Source of the DNA: Formicarius rufipectus
Taxonomy: Eukaryota; Chordata; Aves; Passeriformes; Formicariidae
NCBI GenBank assembly: GCA_013399695.1
Contig: VXAU01000683.1
Coordinates: 654,242 to 718,241 of the forward strand
DNA length: 64,000 nt
Direction: 5' to 3'
Shown piece after piece: positions 1 through 15,550 of this stretch. The translations under genes and the position numbers were made by a program. The notes below the pieces were generated by a model, which saw only the letters and a list, made by a program, of their open reading frames with translations, had not been told where the DNA came from and made no database searches. How positions within the stretch are numbered: the first letter of the stretch is position 1; every line of letters begins with the position of its first letter.

Positions 1-3000
1 TACTCTGACTAACCTGTTTCAAATGTTTCCTTATCGAGCTGATACAGCTACTGGCCCATTTTACAAACAGAAAAATAAAGACAAAAAAACCAGAATGTAG
101 GTCTTTGGGTTCAGATTTAGATTTCAGTGCTATGTGAACAACAGTGAAATGTGTTTTTCTAAAATAACACACAGTACTAAAAAGTGGCTCTTAACTACAG
201 GTGTGTTGTCCAAGACCCACACATTTCTGAGTGTTGGATATTATGTTAACATCAAACAATACAGCTATAGGGGAATCATCTGTTGAATAATTTTTCTGCT
301 TAAAGAACACCCAGAGAGAAAGAAGCCTGGAAAGTTTTGCTCTTTTATCATATCAAAACCATCAGAAACTCAGTGTTTAACACTGATTTGTTTTGCTTTG
401 CCTTTTTATAAATTAAAATGCAAGAGTGGTTTTGTGGTTTTTTAGGAGCTTGGACAAGGTATTTTTTTTTTTTAATAGAGAATCTGTTTTCATCAAACTC
501 TCTTCTCTCTGTCCTGTTAGAAACATGCATTTGTTTCCAAGCATTGCAAACAGTCCTTTAGCTCTATAGACATTATATAGTGAATCAGTCCCTAGTATGA
601 TGGAATCCTGATGTCAGCTGGAGGACACTTTAATAGAAACAGTAACAAACAGCATAGTGAAATCTCAGCCCAAGAGAGAGAAGTATTCTAAGTCTCTATT
701 GCCTTTTTGTTGATATTCCATTTATTTCATCCAGACTATGTAACTGACTTTGGTCCTAAATGATGAAGGCCTTTTGAGGGATTTTCACTAAGCTTTCCCT
801 AGATACTGGATTAACAGGACACTCAGATATTTATTTTTTTTTTCCCCTGGTAACTCAAAGTATCCTGTCACTTTTAATTTAAACTTACCTACTGCAATAG
901 CATTAGTTCAAATACAGTTTGTTTGGTGTGAATGAGCACTTTACATCATCTTTGACAGACATTTCATTGTAAATACATTGCAACATTCACCACTACAGAA
1001 ACAAACAAATCACAATCTTTAAGCACCAAGGCTAATTCATGTAACAGAAGGGATTTTGAGAAGAGCAGGAGGGTTTCATGAACTCAAAGTGACACTGAAG
1101 CAAGGGCATTAGCAGAGTGAAAGAAGTTTAATGGAAAATACGGCAGCTCAGGATTAAATGGCAGGCAAAGGTGAAACTACTTCAATGTGAGCAACCACTT
1201 TCTCTTCAGTAGATTTTGACTAGGCAAGCCTGAACTCTTTGCAAATACCTATTGATCCTTGTTCAGAAAAATACATTAACTTCATTTTCCAATATTTTTT
1301 TTCCCACACACAAATACATGGATTCTTTCTGTATCCCTGGAGTTAAAAATATGTATCCTCAGCAATCATCTCAGGATTGCTGCTCTCTTCAGCTTCATCC
1401 AAGGTTATGTCATTGCTCTTTTTTCCACTGACAAAATTGAAATGCTATCACAGTGTGTGAGGCCCCTGCAGAAGATTTTAAGCAGCTAATTAGTAATTAA
1501 GGTTAGAGGAATATAACCTAACTAGGAAAGGAAATTTATGAGTAGGACTCCCACTAAATGGAAAGTCTTAAAGTAGAAATTCTGCCCCCCCCTCCCTGCA
1601 TTCTACATTTTGTGTAGTCATTCACAAATCTTCACTTACACTCCACTGCTGGCTAGTTCCTCTTATTGAACGTCAATGCTTTTCTTCCTGTGGTGTTACA
1701 GAAATGGGCTTTTCTATCTCCTCTGCCCTCTGTGTGTCTCTCGAGTTTCTTTCTGGAAAGAAACCCTCTCTTCATAATATGAAGTTAGATAGAAGTGTTG
1801 GATGTGTTTCATCCTCTGCAGACTACTCTGATCCTTTCTCCTTGCCAGAAAAAAAAGAAAAAAGAAGTTTCACTGGGGAGTATTTGACAATAATTTGACA
1901 CTTAACTGTCAGCTGTTACTGTAGTTCTTTAGTGGACCCAAAGACTGAACCTGTGTTTCACTCCCAGCACAGTTTCCCAGGCTGAGCCACCGGAGGAGAG
2001 GTGTGAAGCTGCATGTGCTGCCTGTGACTGCCTGCCCTTCCCTTCTCCCACGGGGAAGGAGAAGACTCCAGTCACCAGGGATGTCAATCAAGTGTTAAAT
2101 TCACAATAGCAAAGCATTCTTTTAAGCCAGACATCTATTTAATAACGCTTACTCCTTGCTCAAAATTGTAGACAAACCTGTCCATAAATCAGATAACACA
2201 AAAAAGACTGTGACAGATGGCTGGTGACGTCTGTACCTGCCCTCTTCCCCCATACTGGGCCGATTTGCTGTGGTCTGCAAGTATCCATGAGAGGCAGCCT
2301 CTGCACACTTCGAACTCCTAGGCAGGCTGTGTGTGTCAGTAGTGAAAGCGACATGCTGTGTAAGGCACAACAGAAGAGTTTGGGTGCTATTCTTGGCCAC
2401 ACGGATCATTCACATGTGTTGAGCAACTTGACAGGTGACAGTTGCATAACTTTGGGGATATTTTTTTTGTAACACTACTGAAAATCTGTATTTTAACTTT
2501 TTTTCTGTGTTGCTGAATAAAGAAGGTTCTGAAATGGAGTTTCCTTTGACAGCATTGTCATAATTACACTAAAATTACTGAAATAAAGAAAGCTCTGCTA
2601 ATATTTCATCTCTTTCAAAAACCAGAAAACATACCGATGTTTACAGGTGTTCTCAAGGAACATTTATGCTGATACACCAAACATGAATAGAGCTTGATTC
2701 TTACAAACTGTGTCTGTCATGCAGTCCCTCTCATTTGTTCAAGAAGCCATGTTAGATCAGCATTGCACCTGAGCTAGCAAGGTTATTTGCAATAAATAGA
2801 AACACAATATTTAAAATATTTTTGAATAATCAAAGCCCAAATAAATCTGAGCTGGCAGATTTATTATTACCCAGTATTGTACTTTGACCAAGGAATGATT
2901 AGCCAGGACCCTTGACAGGTTGAAGATGTATTATCTGATACCATACTTTTTTTCTTCATCTACTAAGAGATTATTTTAGGTATGTGTATTTGTTTAGTGC

Positions 3001-6000
3001 ATGTGTAAATTTTAAGACTGATAGCCTTGAAACATGAAACTTTATCTTCAAAACTGGGCACAGGCTCCATCTTTTTTTATAATGTTGTATTGTACATTAA
3101 ACATGGTATGTGGTCTTATTGCTAAGAATGGGACAGGAGAGTTATTTGGTGTTTATTCATCAAGGAGACAGCTACAATGTCTGCTGAGGTATTTTTTTGC
3201 AATATGGAATCTATGAAAATACCTGGAATATGCTTGACATATTTGGTGTGTTTATGCTGAGAGCAGGATTTGTAATTTTTTAAATATCAAATACAAACTT
3301 TTCATGTACACACTGTATTTGCTTTATATTGTAATTCATTCTAAAGAATTAACTATCCCTACAGAAACATTTTAGTGCAAATACTGAAGAGAAAGGGTAC
3401 AAGCAAACTCTCCAAAGAAAAAGAAGAGAGAACTTGAGAAATTTCTTCTCCCCACACCCTTCTTTTTTCCTTTGCTTCAAATTGAAGCAAGCTTTGCAAA
3501 TTCACATTTGACCGATAGCGTGGGTCAGAAAAGTCTAAATGAACTGATTAACTATTCAGAGTATACTGAGGAAAGGGAAATTTGACTGTCTGCAGAAATA
3601 GAGAGTGAAGGAGGGGCATGACTAAAAAGATGACAAAAGTACCTGGAAATTGCTGGGAGCATCTAAATTCTGGGAGCCCTCCTCACACCTAAGAAGCATG
3701 TGTTACACAGTCATAAGTAACAGCACTGCTGCTAAGTTCTCAAGAGAGCTGTAATAGAAAGTGAAACTTAGCAGGGACAGAGGCCATAATAGTTATTTTC
3801 TTTTGTTATTCCCTGATTTCTTAAATTCTTAGTAGGAAGTTAATAAACATATATGGTCTGCAGAACAAATTCAGGCACTAGGAACTTCTCAAAGTACATT
3901 TTGTTTTTACTAATGGTAATTATGCCTACAGGTGAAGTAACAGCTGAGTGACTCAAGGTACCCTGCTGTTTAATTTAATCAAAGGAGTTGTAAATCTTTA
4001 ACAAGACCTTTAAAAAAGGACAAAGATAATTTCCCCTATGATTGGGTTACAGAGAATACAAATAATTTATTTAATAACACCCAATATATAGTAAAAGTTT
4101 ATGAGGAGAGGAAGAGAAAAGGAGAGGGACTCAATAAGGACACTTGAAGGCATGTTTATTTTTTTTTCCTGAAATTTTGTGTCATGCTCTTAAATCACTG
4201 CCATTATCTGGAGGGCTTATAGATACTACAAATTAGTCACGACAATTGCATACAACAGAGCAGATAATATGCACCAGGATGAGGCAAAACTCCATCTACC
4301 AACACTAAATCCTAGAAAGCTGGGCTGAGATTTCTTTATTTCTGCTGTTCCAAAGCCTGAGGCTTGCAGAATAAACTTTTGCAGAGCCTGGGAATAAGAA
4401 GCATCAGGAAAAATTTCCCATTCTTTGGTATATTCTGCCTTAATTTATGTCCCAAAGAATTGGAAATGTGAGACTAGATAATAATTTGAGAAGTCAGACC
4501 AAATGAGTAATTTTATAAAGACCTGGTAGATTTCAAGCACCTTACCTCTTGAGTACCGATTTTCTGAAGGTAATAGTGTGGAAATACTGGCTTATCACTA
4601 AAATGACTCAGTGCTACTACTGGATTTTTCAATTCATAAAAATACTCAGAGTTAATACATCAGCTCCACTGTCAGAACAAGAATTGCAATTCTCCCACTG
4701 ATGACATCTCTTCACTGTTTGATTTCTACAGCTCTCAAGATTTGTAGACAAACAAAAGGAGTCCTTAGTTTGTCTCTTGCAGTGAGCAGCAAATCTCAGG
4801 ATCCTCACAACCCTCAGAAATCTTATGGGATGACTCACAACGTTCTTGGTTACGGACTAGCCTGGGTACTCCCCACTTTCTGGCAGCTTGGTGTATGTCT
4901 CACTTGGTGTAAGTGAAGACACAGCTTCTAACACTGGCTCTTTTAGCCGTGGTGGAGAAGTTACACTCTCTATATGTAGCTCACAAAATAAACCCCTCTG
5001 CTTTGGTGCCTGGTTGCCCAACAGCTTAGGTGCATGCCACGTGGCTCCAGTTCCCTCACCAGAGGGACCTCAGCTCACTGGGGTTCCTTCCCTAACTACC
5101 TCTGGGATCTTGGAAACAGGCATGACAGAATGGTAAAGGCTACAGTCACACAGCAGGTGAGTGGCAGACACGAGAGTAAAACAATTTTCTACACAAGAGA
5201 TCCTTTCAGAGTCCAGCCCAACCCCAAAAGTCAAAGAATTAACATATGTGGCAACCTTTCACTTAAACAGCCCATCTGCAGAAATTTCTGTCATGTTAAA
5301 AGCTAATTAAGGTCAAGAATACCACAACCTACCTGGGAAGACTTGTTAAGTCATTCATTCTCTGGAGAAGCAGGATTGGTTTACTCAGGACTCTTATCAG
5401 GCTTAAATGTATCTCCACCTAAGTTTTATGTCCCCATGCCTCTTAATCATGCTTGGGTGTATCAAACTACATTTCTTTCACTCCTGGAGGTTTCTACACT
5501 TCAAACATTTACAGCCTGTTCTTCTTAGAACAGGTCATTTCACTTACATCATTTCTTCTTAGTCATTACCTAGTGGTACAATACACTATTTTGGCTGAGT
5601 TCTGTCGTTCCACTCCCAGGATTTGCTGCTTCCTACTGAACTCGCTCCAATTTGTTCCTCTCAAAAGGCCCAAATAGATTCAGCAGGTGAACATACTCGA
5701 TGTAGAATATGCTACTGGTTTATCGCATTTTCCTTTCTGTACCCTTCCTATTTTTACATCCTTCTGAAAATCAGGTCCTTTTTTGGCATTTCAGCAAAAT
5801 AACCAGTTCTGGTTAGCATCCAGTCCAATCCTTTTCACACAAAACATTGGACATGTTGATCTTTCCGGAGATATAAAGAAAACTGGTCGTGTATTTACAT
5901 GCCCAGTGATAAAACTGCACTCCTTTGGAAAGTCTGTGCCACCACAGCAGCATTTGAAATAACCTGAGACCTGGTAACTGTTGCTACCTTTGCTCTGAGA

Positions 6001-6099
6001 CCAAAGAAGGGGCATGATATTTAAGTACCATGAGTAACCCACGAATAAAGCCTGGAGTGCAAGAGAAGCTCAGATATACTGCGTTTTCATTACTGGGTG
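1..6099. other. Unique AT-rich noncoding sequence
   Basis: No gene is recognised in this stretch. It is AT-rich, has poly-T runs (for example around 461-474 and 834-844), and has only short open frames without recognisable domains or codon structure. A purine-rich patch lies near 4101-4132. No CR1, SINE or LTR terminus was found on either strand. It may be intergenic or intronic; the sequence alone does not distinguish these. Confidence 0.6.
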
Positions 6100-6890
6100 A
6101 GAATAAAAATGAAAGCGTTGGCCAGGATGGGCCAAAAGCTTTGGGAACATCCTCCCTTCTCCCTTCCCATGCAGTGAGAGCTCCCCCACCTGGGCCTCCT
6201 ACTGCCCACTGCCCTGGGGTGGAGGGCTGCTCCCAGTTCTTCCCTGAGAGGGAAAAGCAGGGATTTCAACAGGGGCACGTCATTCCTTCCTGGCACAAAG
6301 GAAAACTTTGAGGTCACACAGGCTAAACGCGCTGGAAAATGGTGTCTGCTGTGTTTCTGCAGATAGAAATTGTATACTTTGGGGAAAGAAGTATTTAGCC
6401 AGCATTTATAAGCAAGATTTTTAACATAAGCTGGCAGTCCCCTGCTTCCCCTTCTAGTTCTGCTAGAGAAGAAGTGCCTGAAAAAAAAATAAAATGAGGA
6501 GAAAATAACTTTCACAGCATGTCCCCCTCTTATGCCTTACTTGTGGGAATAGATCAAGTGAGCAAGTTCTCAACCAGCAAGTGCCCCAGAAGTTGTGGGC
6601 TCGCTGCCTGGAGCTGTGACAGGGGGCCGAGTGATGGGGATCCCTATCTTGCCACCAGCCATGGTCCCCAGGAACAGCCTGAGCAGAATCCTTCCCCATC
6701 TCTGTCCCAAGACAGGACAACACTCCCCATTAACTCTCCAGAGTGTCACCACATTAAATGCAGGGTGCTGGTTCTGCTCTCTTGAGACAGGACTGCCCGG
6801 GTTGGGTGCCTGATGCTGCAGCTGCTGCCTTTCACCAGTGCCCACAGCAAAGCTTTCCCTAACGCTTGCTGTGGATTGAGTCTGCCTGTC
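6100..6890. other. GC-richer noncoding block
   Basis: This block is visibly richer in G+C than its flanks, with runs such as CTCCCCCACCTGGGCCTCC near 6180. It has overlapping open frames on both strands (up to 141 codons on the minus strand at 6090-6515). Open frames on both strands at once are expected from GC-rich sequence that is poor in stop codons, and none of the translations resembles a protein I know. CpG dinucleotides are few, so it is not a CpG-island promoter. It could be an old degraded repeat or unique sequence. Confidence 0.4.
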
Positions 6891-9800
6891 CTTTATCACA
6901 TCCTTTTAGAATGCTGGTATTTTCCAAAGGAAAAGAAAACATCCTCTGCTATCTGGAATTTTCCATGGCTACACTTTGCCCAGAGGTGATTTGTCCCTCC
7001 AAGGAAACTTTCAGTATTATGTAATACTTTTTGTATTCCTTTTTTGTATCTACAGAGGCAGGCAGATAAATTGGAAGACAAATAATTGAAAGAATAGCCT
7101 GAGATTTTTATCAGGGTGCAGAGCTAGGATGACTCAATGGTCAAGAAAACTGCTCTGGAAAATTTTAGACTTTTGTTAATTGAAGATTGCCGAAATTCCA
7201 GGATAACCAGGGGGTCATCCTTGAATCTTTCTCACAGACGAAAACATAATCTAGGAGAGGGGTGTGACTGGAAATACTTAAAGGAGTGTCATGTTTAATT
7301 TTGAGATCCTGTCAAATTGTGCTTTCCTAAAGAGCAAAATGTTCAAGTAACCACTTGAATATGTTTTTTGTCAACATTTAGAAAAGTGCACAAATATTGT
7401 TGGTTTAAAAAATTTGAATCCCAGTGTTAATGTTTAAATATGCTATTTAGTGCTAACCACTTTTATCTGGATTGTCACTTTTCTGAGCATTTGACTCCCT
7501 AATCCCCATTAGCTTTTTTGAAAGTGTGTTGATTCCTTGTAGAAGCAGCTCTAAACTCATTCTCCTTACTATTCTGTAATATAAATATTGGATATCAAGT
7601 ATTTTTCTGTTATTGTATAAATTGTGCAAAGACAGCAACTTTGACAATATAACTTCTAAACAATATAATTACTGACAGTGTACTTACCTGCACACACAGT
7701 CTGCAGAAGAGTTGGGGGTCTGGTTCATCAAGATGAACAAGATTGTCCTATCATAAATATACTTTTATTGTGAGGTAATTTGTGTGTGGACAATTTAATT
7801 ACTTGCTTGAGCAATAAAATTCCCACAACAGTAAAACCTGTCCAACCTACCCATTTCTCACTTGATTAACCTGATGAAACTCAACACACCTGTTCCAAAC
7901 TAACTGATTTTTATAGAGTGACTATCAAAGAACTTGACACTTTGCCACCATCTTGGCATCATATTTCATAAAAGACAACCCCCACTAAAATGCCTTTCAT
8001 TATGTGTGACAGATACATTTGCCTGGAGCTATTATCAGGAAGAATGCAGAACACCTTGTCAAAAAGCAGACTATTTTTTTTAAAGGTATGATCTCATGGG
8101 AAAAAAAAAAAAAGGCAGAAAAGTACACTGATCATCCATCTCCAGAGGCTAATCGTCTAAATCCCTTTGTTATTGATCAACTTAGGTTAGGAATTCAGGA
8201 GATACATGTGTGCCTTTGCATGTCTATGCTTTGCTGATCTGTACTATGTTACTTCTGGGACACAGATGAAAAGATAAGTTCATGTGTCTACCATAAATTA
8301 ATCTTTTATCCTTAATATTGGATATGCCCAAGAGTTGTAATACCCAAGGTGCCAAAGGCCTGTAAATACCTTCCAAAGAATTTCATTACACCCTAGTGAG
8401 ACTAAAAGTTGCTCAAAAACGGAGGAAGGAGCTGTTGTTTCTTCTTTGTTTCTTGAAAAATATTACATGCCTTGTGGCATGGAACTTAGAGCATCAGCCC
8501 ATCTGCTCTAGTTCTTCAATTCACTCACCTATTGAGACCAAATTCTTAGTTGAGGGAATTTAAAATAAAATTAACCTCCTGCTTCTCCAGTATACCAGCT
8601 GGGAATCACTCTTCTCCTCCATAGTGTAGGAGAACTCATTCTGCAAGTTATCCTTCAGGGCTTGCTCTGTGCTGCCTATGAAGTAGCACTGGAGTGGCAG
8701 GGAGACTTTTGCACAAGCCCTTCAGTAGTGCTGTCCTAGCAGCAGATTTGTTGCAATTAGGAGGCTTTCTGAATTACACAGGAGTAACAGTTTATGCCGT
8801 TATGTTAAGAATTAAAAGTAAACTATTTAATGAACAAACTTCTTGTTTAATACTCCAACTGTTGATCATCTCTGAGCCTGGTAGCAGCAGGTAGTATTTA
8901 CCAGAAATTCCAAAGAATTCCTGGTAAAAGAGAACAGAAACCAGGCCCAAGATGAGACATGCTGTACTTTACTCTTCCAGAGACAGATATCCTAACACAA
9001 CCTGTTGATTCCTTACATATGGCAGGCAGAGGTTATATCTGACTTTTCTCACAGCAAATTCAGCTCTGTGACAGGCTAGTGACAAGTGGAAAGCTTAAAT
9101 TCCTCTGTTTATCCATGCAGAAGTGCACTATGGACAACGCCGCACACAGTTGCATACATGATCCCAGACTGAGGGAGGTGCCTACTGGGCAGCAAAGGTA
9201 AATCTGCCTCCAGCACTCAGACCTTCACCCAACTGTAAGTGATGGCCAAACCTTCACTGAAGCCAGTCTTGTCTTGTGAAAAGGAGAGCATGTTAGCACC
9301 ATTACTGTTGATATAGCTTAACCTCTAAACTGTTTCTGTCAAAATTAGTTTTATCATCAAAATAATATTTTCACTATGTTTATCCTTGGACTTTTTTAGA
9401 TATGGAAGTGCTATCACAAATCTTATCTGCCATCTGACCCTACTACACAGCTCACATTTTCAAGAACAGTTTTGGCCTTCAGTCACAAATCCTCTTTAAG
9501 CAAAGCTTGCACTTTGATGTAATCACTGGCTGGTATCAGTGGAAATTAAGCAAACCCAGTATCCAAGATGGAAAAACATTCTGTTGTTCATCACCAGGAT
9601 GCTGAAGCACCAGTTCTTTGTTTCAAACACAATTAACAGTGCATGTGAGCGAGTCACTGGATGATTTCAGCTCTCTGAAGGAAACACTATTGCCTACTTT
9701 TTCCTTCAGATGTTCCACCTTCCCCAAATACACCTAAGATTATACTATATATTAAGTCTCATTCCTAAGAGTCAGTATAGCATATCAACAGAAGAAATAC

Positions 9801-12800
9801 AGCTTATTGCAAACTTTCTGCATGCATCATTTGCAATTCCATTCCATGGGCACTTGCCGACTGAAGTAATCTCAATAATAAAGGCAAAAAATATATATTC
9901 CTAGAAGACTATTATATGGAATGACATAGGATGCAATACCCTGTAGTCACAGAGAAACAATTATTTTAAATGAATGAAAGCAATGCTGCTTATGTGGTGA
10001 CATGAGGATACTGCCTTTTTTAAAAAAAAAAAATATCTGTAATGAAAGCTAAGCTGTTATTATGTGTAAAGCAGCTGCAGAGAAAGTGATAGCATTAAAG
10101 GCATTAGAAAAAAAGATTATCTGTTGTCTGTAATTAAATCCTTTTCCATGCTTTATACCAGATGACTCCTAGGGTCACATGTGCCCGATTCAAGCATCAT
10201 CCTTGAAACTAGCCTGAAGAGGTAGCAGATACTCACAGGAAAACCCTCAACCTACAGGGATTTAATTTTTCCATGGTTTTCATACTGCCTTTTCTCTGGG
10301 GGAGTGGCGAGCTGTAACATTTTTCCAAAAAGTATCTGGGAACAGGCTGGTCTTTGAACGGCTTCCACTTCACACCTTTTGCCAGGGAACTCTCATACAC
10401 ATAGTATGTCAACTCATAAATATCACTTCCTTGCCAGAGTTAGCAGATATTCCTATCTTAGTTCAAATAGCTATATCATATAAAGATAAAAAACATTATT
10501 TTGTGGTTTCTGAAGCGGGGATATCAGTCTCCCAGAGACTGAGGGCAGTGCCAGGGTATTCTCTGCATGAGTCAAAGGGAAAAAGGAATATGTCTGCAGA
10601 TTCATGACAAACACAGACACTCTTCAATGGCCTTTTATCAGTCAGGTGTGGTCTTAGATTCATGCTCCCCAAGTCAGCTTTACTCCTCATCTAATACCCC
10701 CTCACCTACTGCTTACCTAATACGCTCCTACTGGTAGCAGTTACACAGGTTTAAAAACAAATAAAGGTTTTGCACAATGCAGGAGGAGGGTGAGAGGGAC
10801 TCCTGCTAGTTCAAACCATGACTCATGTCAATGGTGATTAAAGAAACAAAGAAGAAAAAAGGAAAAAATCACCAGTGTTCAGTTTATGAGAGCTGCTGGT
10901 CTTAGTCTCGTTATAAGGGGAAAAAATCCATTCACATGGATGCCCTTAGCCTGGTAAGAAGGTCTCAACCCTTGGAGGGCAGGAAGGCAGAACTTATCTT
11001 TCCTCCACCTAGGATCCCTTTGCGTTAGAGATGGAGGTGGAAAGAAGATAGTAATTGAGTCAGACCTGAATTGTATCATGTCCCTTTACAATCAGAAAAA
11101 TCAAAGGCTGACCAAGGCCACAGTCCTTCCACTCCAATCATTCTCCTGCTAGACAAAATAGAATTCTTCTAGTACAATCCTAAAGAAAGCAAGTTCTGAC
11201 ACACAATATTTTTCACCTCATATTCACATGCACTCTCCCACTTGCAAGGCAAACTTGTCCCATCTTAGTACTTCACACTGAAAGAAGAAATTAAAAATAG
11301 AGGAGATTGATTTGGGTCACACAATGGTTTGAAGAAATTTGGATATGAAATCCCTTTCTTTCTCTTATGCAGACAAAACAGGAGTGTAAATGAAACAGTT
11401 CTGCTGGAGACAAGACTGAAGAAAAGACTGGAGCCTGGGTAGTTCATCAGGGAGCCATAGCACTGCTAGTGGTAAGAGGGCACAATAAAAAGCCCACTGT
11501 CATCTGTGGTACGAAACCAGACAGGACTGGAAGCTGGCAAGCATGCACTAGCTCTTGTAACTCATCTGAAGTTCAGTTTCTGTCCCTTGGCCTCATTTTT
11601 CCTGACCTGGCCTCCTCGCCTGCTCCTTCCACTACCACCTCTACCTGTATTCTAAGGGACACAGCAAACTCCCCAGGTGATCATCACCTCCATCAACTTT
11701 TAGGATTGCACAGGCCTTTGTGTTGCTTTATAATTTATAGTGTGTCCCAACAGCACTGTACCTCAGTAAGAGATGTACATAAAGAATGGAAGCCAACTAC
11801 AGCACATAAGTCTATCAGGTTACTCTGTTGAACTGGAGAGAGTCAGAGTCAGAGTAAATAGTGAAGTTCTGGAGAGCCCAGGCCCCTTACTCCAATCAGT
11901 AACCAACACAACAAACATGAGAAATGTTTTTCCTTAACCTGAACTTTTCTACCCAAACTTACAAACTCCACAACATTTTACAAAACTTGGCAGTATTTAC
12001 TTTCAGAACTTTATTAGGCTCCTTTTTGCAATTAAAAGATGCTCTGAGGAGCCTCCAAATGTGTAAACTAAAACAGGAAGCCAACAAGAGGAAACAGAAA
12101 GCACTATAAAGGCATCCTATCTTGAGGGCACAACTTCCAAGGTTAAACATGGGTCCAAACCCTTGCCTGCAGTAGGGGAGTGGTACCTGTTCAGTATCAG
12201 ATTAATGAGAATGTTTTTTTCTTTTTAGGAGACATTAAATGGTTGAAGGACAAAGAGGTCTTATATAAAAGCAAGTTGGAAAGTACCAGAGAAGTATTTT
12301 TTTCAATATGAGCAAACATGTTGCTTTGGAGATGCCAGTCCATTTAAATTCATGTTAAAACAGACATTTAAATATATCAGCCATCCATGCAGAAGAGCTT
12401 ATTTTACGTTTTCTACAGCAAACCACTTCCCATAGTCATTAAGTGTTCAATTTCCTACCCTGGCAGGTTTCTGGCGACATCCGTTTTCCTCTGTCTGCCC
12501 TTGCCAGTTCATCCACTACCCTTCAATCCCCTGATCTGTGCTTGCTGTTTTTCCATGAGATAGATATTTCTAGCACAAGACACACTTGTACAGTTTCTCT
12601 CTGTGCACTCATGCCATTGTACTTGATCTTCATTAGTATCCTAGCCCATCTCTTGCTGATGTTTTTTCTCTTAATTTGTCGTTGGTGTTTTCCTTTTGTG
12701 GTTTAGGCTTTTTTTTCTTTTTTTCCCCACACTGAACATGTACTTTCATTTTTCTTCTATTGTGATTAAGATTTCATTTTAATGCAAATTTCAAAGCAAA

Positions 12801-15550
12801 ATATTGTTATTCCCAAATGCTACATGCCCACTTATATTTGAACAAGACAAAACCACTTCTCATCCCTTACCTTTTGTTCTAGGCTTTCCCACCTTGTTGT
12901 GATGGTTCCTTTCTTCATGTGGATTAATCTCTCATTTATTTGATGCTCTTTTCTTTAGCAGTACAATTGTTTTTCTTTGATGATAGGCTAAACTCTTTTT
13001 CTTTATCAGAATTTAAAGCTTGATTGATGTTTGACTTCTTTTGTCACCATTTCCTTTGAGTACCTTATTTATTCTTTCACACTCCTGATCTGCTATTTTA
13101 TTCCATCATCATTTATAGGGATATATCTCAAAGATAATGCTAAGGAAAGCAACTTTTTCTTAGAGGGCTGAACACTATTATGTCCTTCATATGTGCTAAC
13201 ATTAAAATTACTAATAGTGCACATCTTCAAGATAGAGTATTAGACATATTTTTTTTTACTCAAGGCACAGAGTCTGGGATGTCACTAATTCACACCTTGA
13301 ATACACAAAGAAGAAAAACAGGTGTTGAATATTGCAATTCAGATCCACTTAGCAGTGTAAAAGCAGAAGTCCTACTTTCCTTTTCCCTCAGCCAGGCCAT
13401 TACTGAAGCTAAGTAGAACACTACAGGTCTTCTTTCTAATATAGTCTATAGGTCTATAGTCAACTCATTGAAAAATTACGTTTGTGACCTTTCATTCTGG
13501 CATGAACAGCCACCAAACTCTATTTTCCATGAAGTACTGTCAAACATGGATGTTCTATCAACTTAACTCTGAAAATTTGAAACCAGAAGCTCTGAAATTT
13601 AAATATTACCCCAATAAATGCTGAGATTGGTAAAATTATAGTTTTGCTTATTCAACAACAATCTGTGACTTGACTTTGCAAGTGCTGATTATATCTAGGA
13701 AGCAAGAGAAGTTACAAGACCTTCAAAAAGTAGTTACTACAGAAGACAGAATGGAAGATTTAAAGTAATAGTTCTGCTCTTGATAGTAATTGCTCCAGGC
13801 CTAGCAATTCCTCACAGACAATTCAATTAAATGCTGACAGAAACACAAATAGAGCTCATACAGTCTTCTAGTTCTTGCAGTATTGCTCTGATGTCATCTT
13901 GTCTGGAAGTTACGGAGAAAGGGTGCTCTTACTGAACACATAACTACTAAATAACACAGAGGTATTCAAAACAATTAGAAAAACAACAACTCTATGTTTC
14001 AAAACTTGAGTTTCCCAGTCTCCAGAACTGATCTTGTTGTACCTGGTGTAATTTATATCATTGTATTCCAAAATTTGATGACTTTTGCATTTCTCACTTT
14101 TGGGCTTATGCTTACATTCCTGAAGAATCTCTGATGGCAACTGAAATAGAATACACTTCTTGTTGGGCTGAAATTAGCAGCAATGGAGAACCTGAACTGA
14201 ATTTTTTTTCAGTGCACAACTAGTTTATTTGTTTTAATCTCCTGTTATTGCACATATATTTGCCTTTCAGAATTTAGTCTTGTCAATGAATATCATTCAG
14301 TTACCACTTGTCTTTCCTAACTTAATGATAGGGTAGAGTATTAAATATATATAATATCAAGCACAGTTTTGAAATGCCAGTGTTTTAAATGGTAACAATT
14401 GCTTGCAAAGCAAGGCAAAACAGCATTGTGGAAACACACATGTAGTCATGCAGAAAGATCAAATATTATAATTCATAATAAACTGACACAGCATGAAATT
14501 TGGACTAGTTTTGGGTTTGTGGTAAAAAAAAAATCCAAAGCAAGTATGCCTATAATTATTTTTATAATAAGACAGATTGAAAACTTACAAACTGTACTAG
14601 GATGGGGGAAATTTGAAAGGATATATTGAAATATTAATAGCAAGCAACCTAAGGAAAAACTTCAGTCACCTCAAACCAGAGCCTTGTAAAATGAGGTTAA
14701 GCTAAAAAAAACCCCACAAAACCTGTTAACATATGGAATTGTCCACTTAAGCCTCTTGAACAGCTTTATCTCCAGCTGCCAGTGATATTACTACAGGACT
14801 GTATTCAATAACCATCTGATCCAATTAATGCGTGTTTGTATTTATCACCTCGAACTAGGAAAGTGTGCCTTTCAGATGCTCATTAAAAGTAGACACAGAT
14901 GCAGAGCATCACGACACAGCATAACCTGTGTGTGGGCACAAAAGCTGCTCACTGCCCGACTGCACTGGGTGGGTGCCATGTAAAGCAACTGGCAACAGTT
15001 TCTGAAGCAGGTTAAGCATTTATACTCAAAGGACTTAAAATGTTTTAAAACATAAGAAATCCACATCTATATCTTATTAAGCTCTGGTGTCTGCCCATGA
15101 TCCATTTGTGACTGATTCCGATACCAGTTATTAGTGCTTAGCAAATATGTATAGGGATAGGGAAACCCTTGCCTGTCAAAACTGTTTTGTTGTCTTCTGC
15201 TTGTGTCATAAATTTTCATATGGATACCCCTGTTGAGGCATTACTGCAAGATTCTGCAGTATCACAAAAATATTTAATGAGCCAAACCCCAGCAAATGTT
15301 GGCCATAAAAATAACTTGAACAGCATCCCGCAATTCAAGCAAGCAAAATTACTGGTATCATAATGGCTTTATTTGTGTCTAAGCCTCACTAAAATTTCTT
15401 GATGTACTTTGCAGTCTAGCTGTTTCTTGGATCACTTTGATGAGAAATCTGTTATTGTATCAAACTCTATTATTGGATACTTTTTTACACTCTTTTATAA
15501 CTAACACGGTATCTAGCTATGTTTATCCTTCCCAACATTTCACTTGCATT
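6891..15550. other. Unique AT-rich noncoding sequence
   Basis: No gene is recognised. The longest frame is 120 codons (plus strand, 11469-11831), with a low-complexity Ser/Thr/Pro-rich translation and no motif. Several AATAAA hexamers occur, as expected by chance in AT-rich DNA. Around 12300-12430 the sequence is rich in ATTTAAAT-like words and could be regulatory, but nothing firm supports that. Confidence 0.55.

Noticed and set aside
6030..6899. Several overlapping frames on both strands suggesting a small gene
   Set aside because: Both strands are open because the block is GC-rich and stop-poor; no protein motif, splice pattern or CpG island was found.
11469..11831. 120-codon plus frame
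   Set aside because: The translation is Ser/Thr/Pro/Cys-rich without motifs, and nothing in the context (splice sites, neighbouring exons, promoter) supports a gene.
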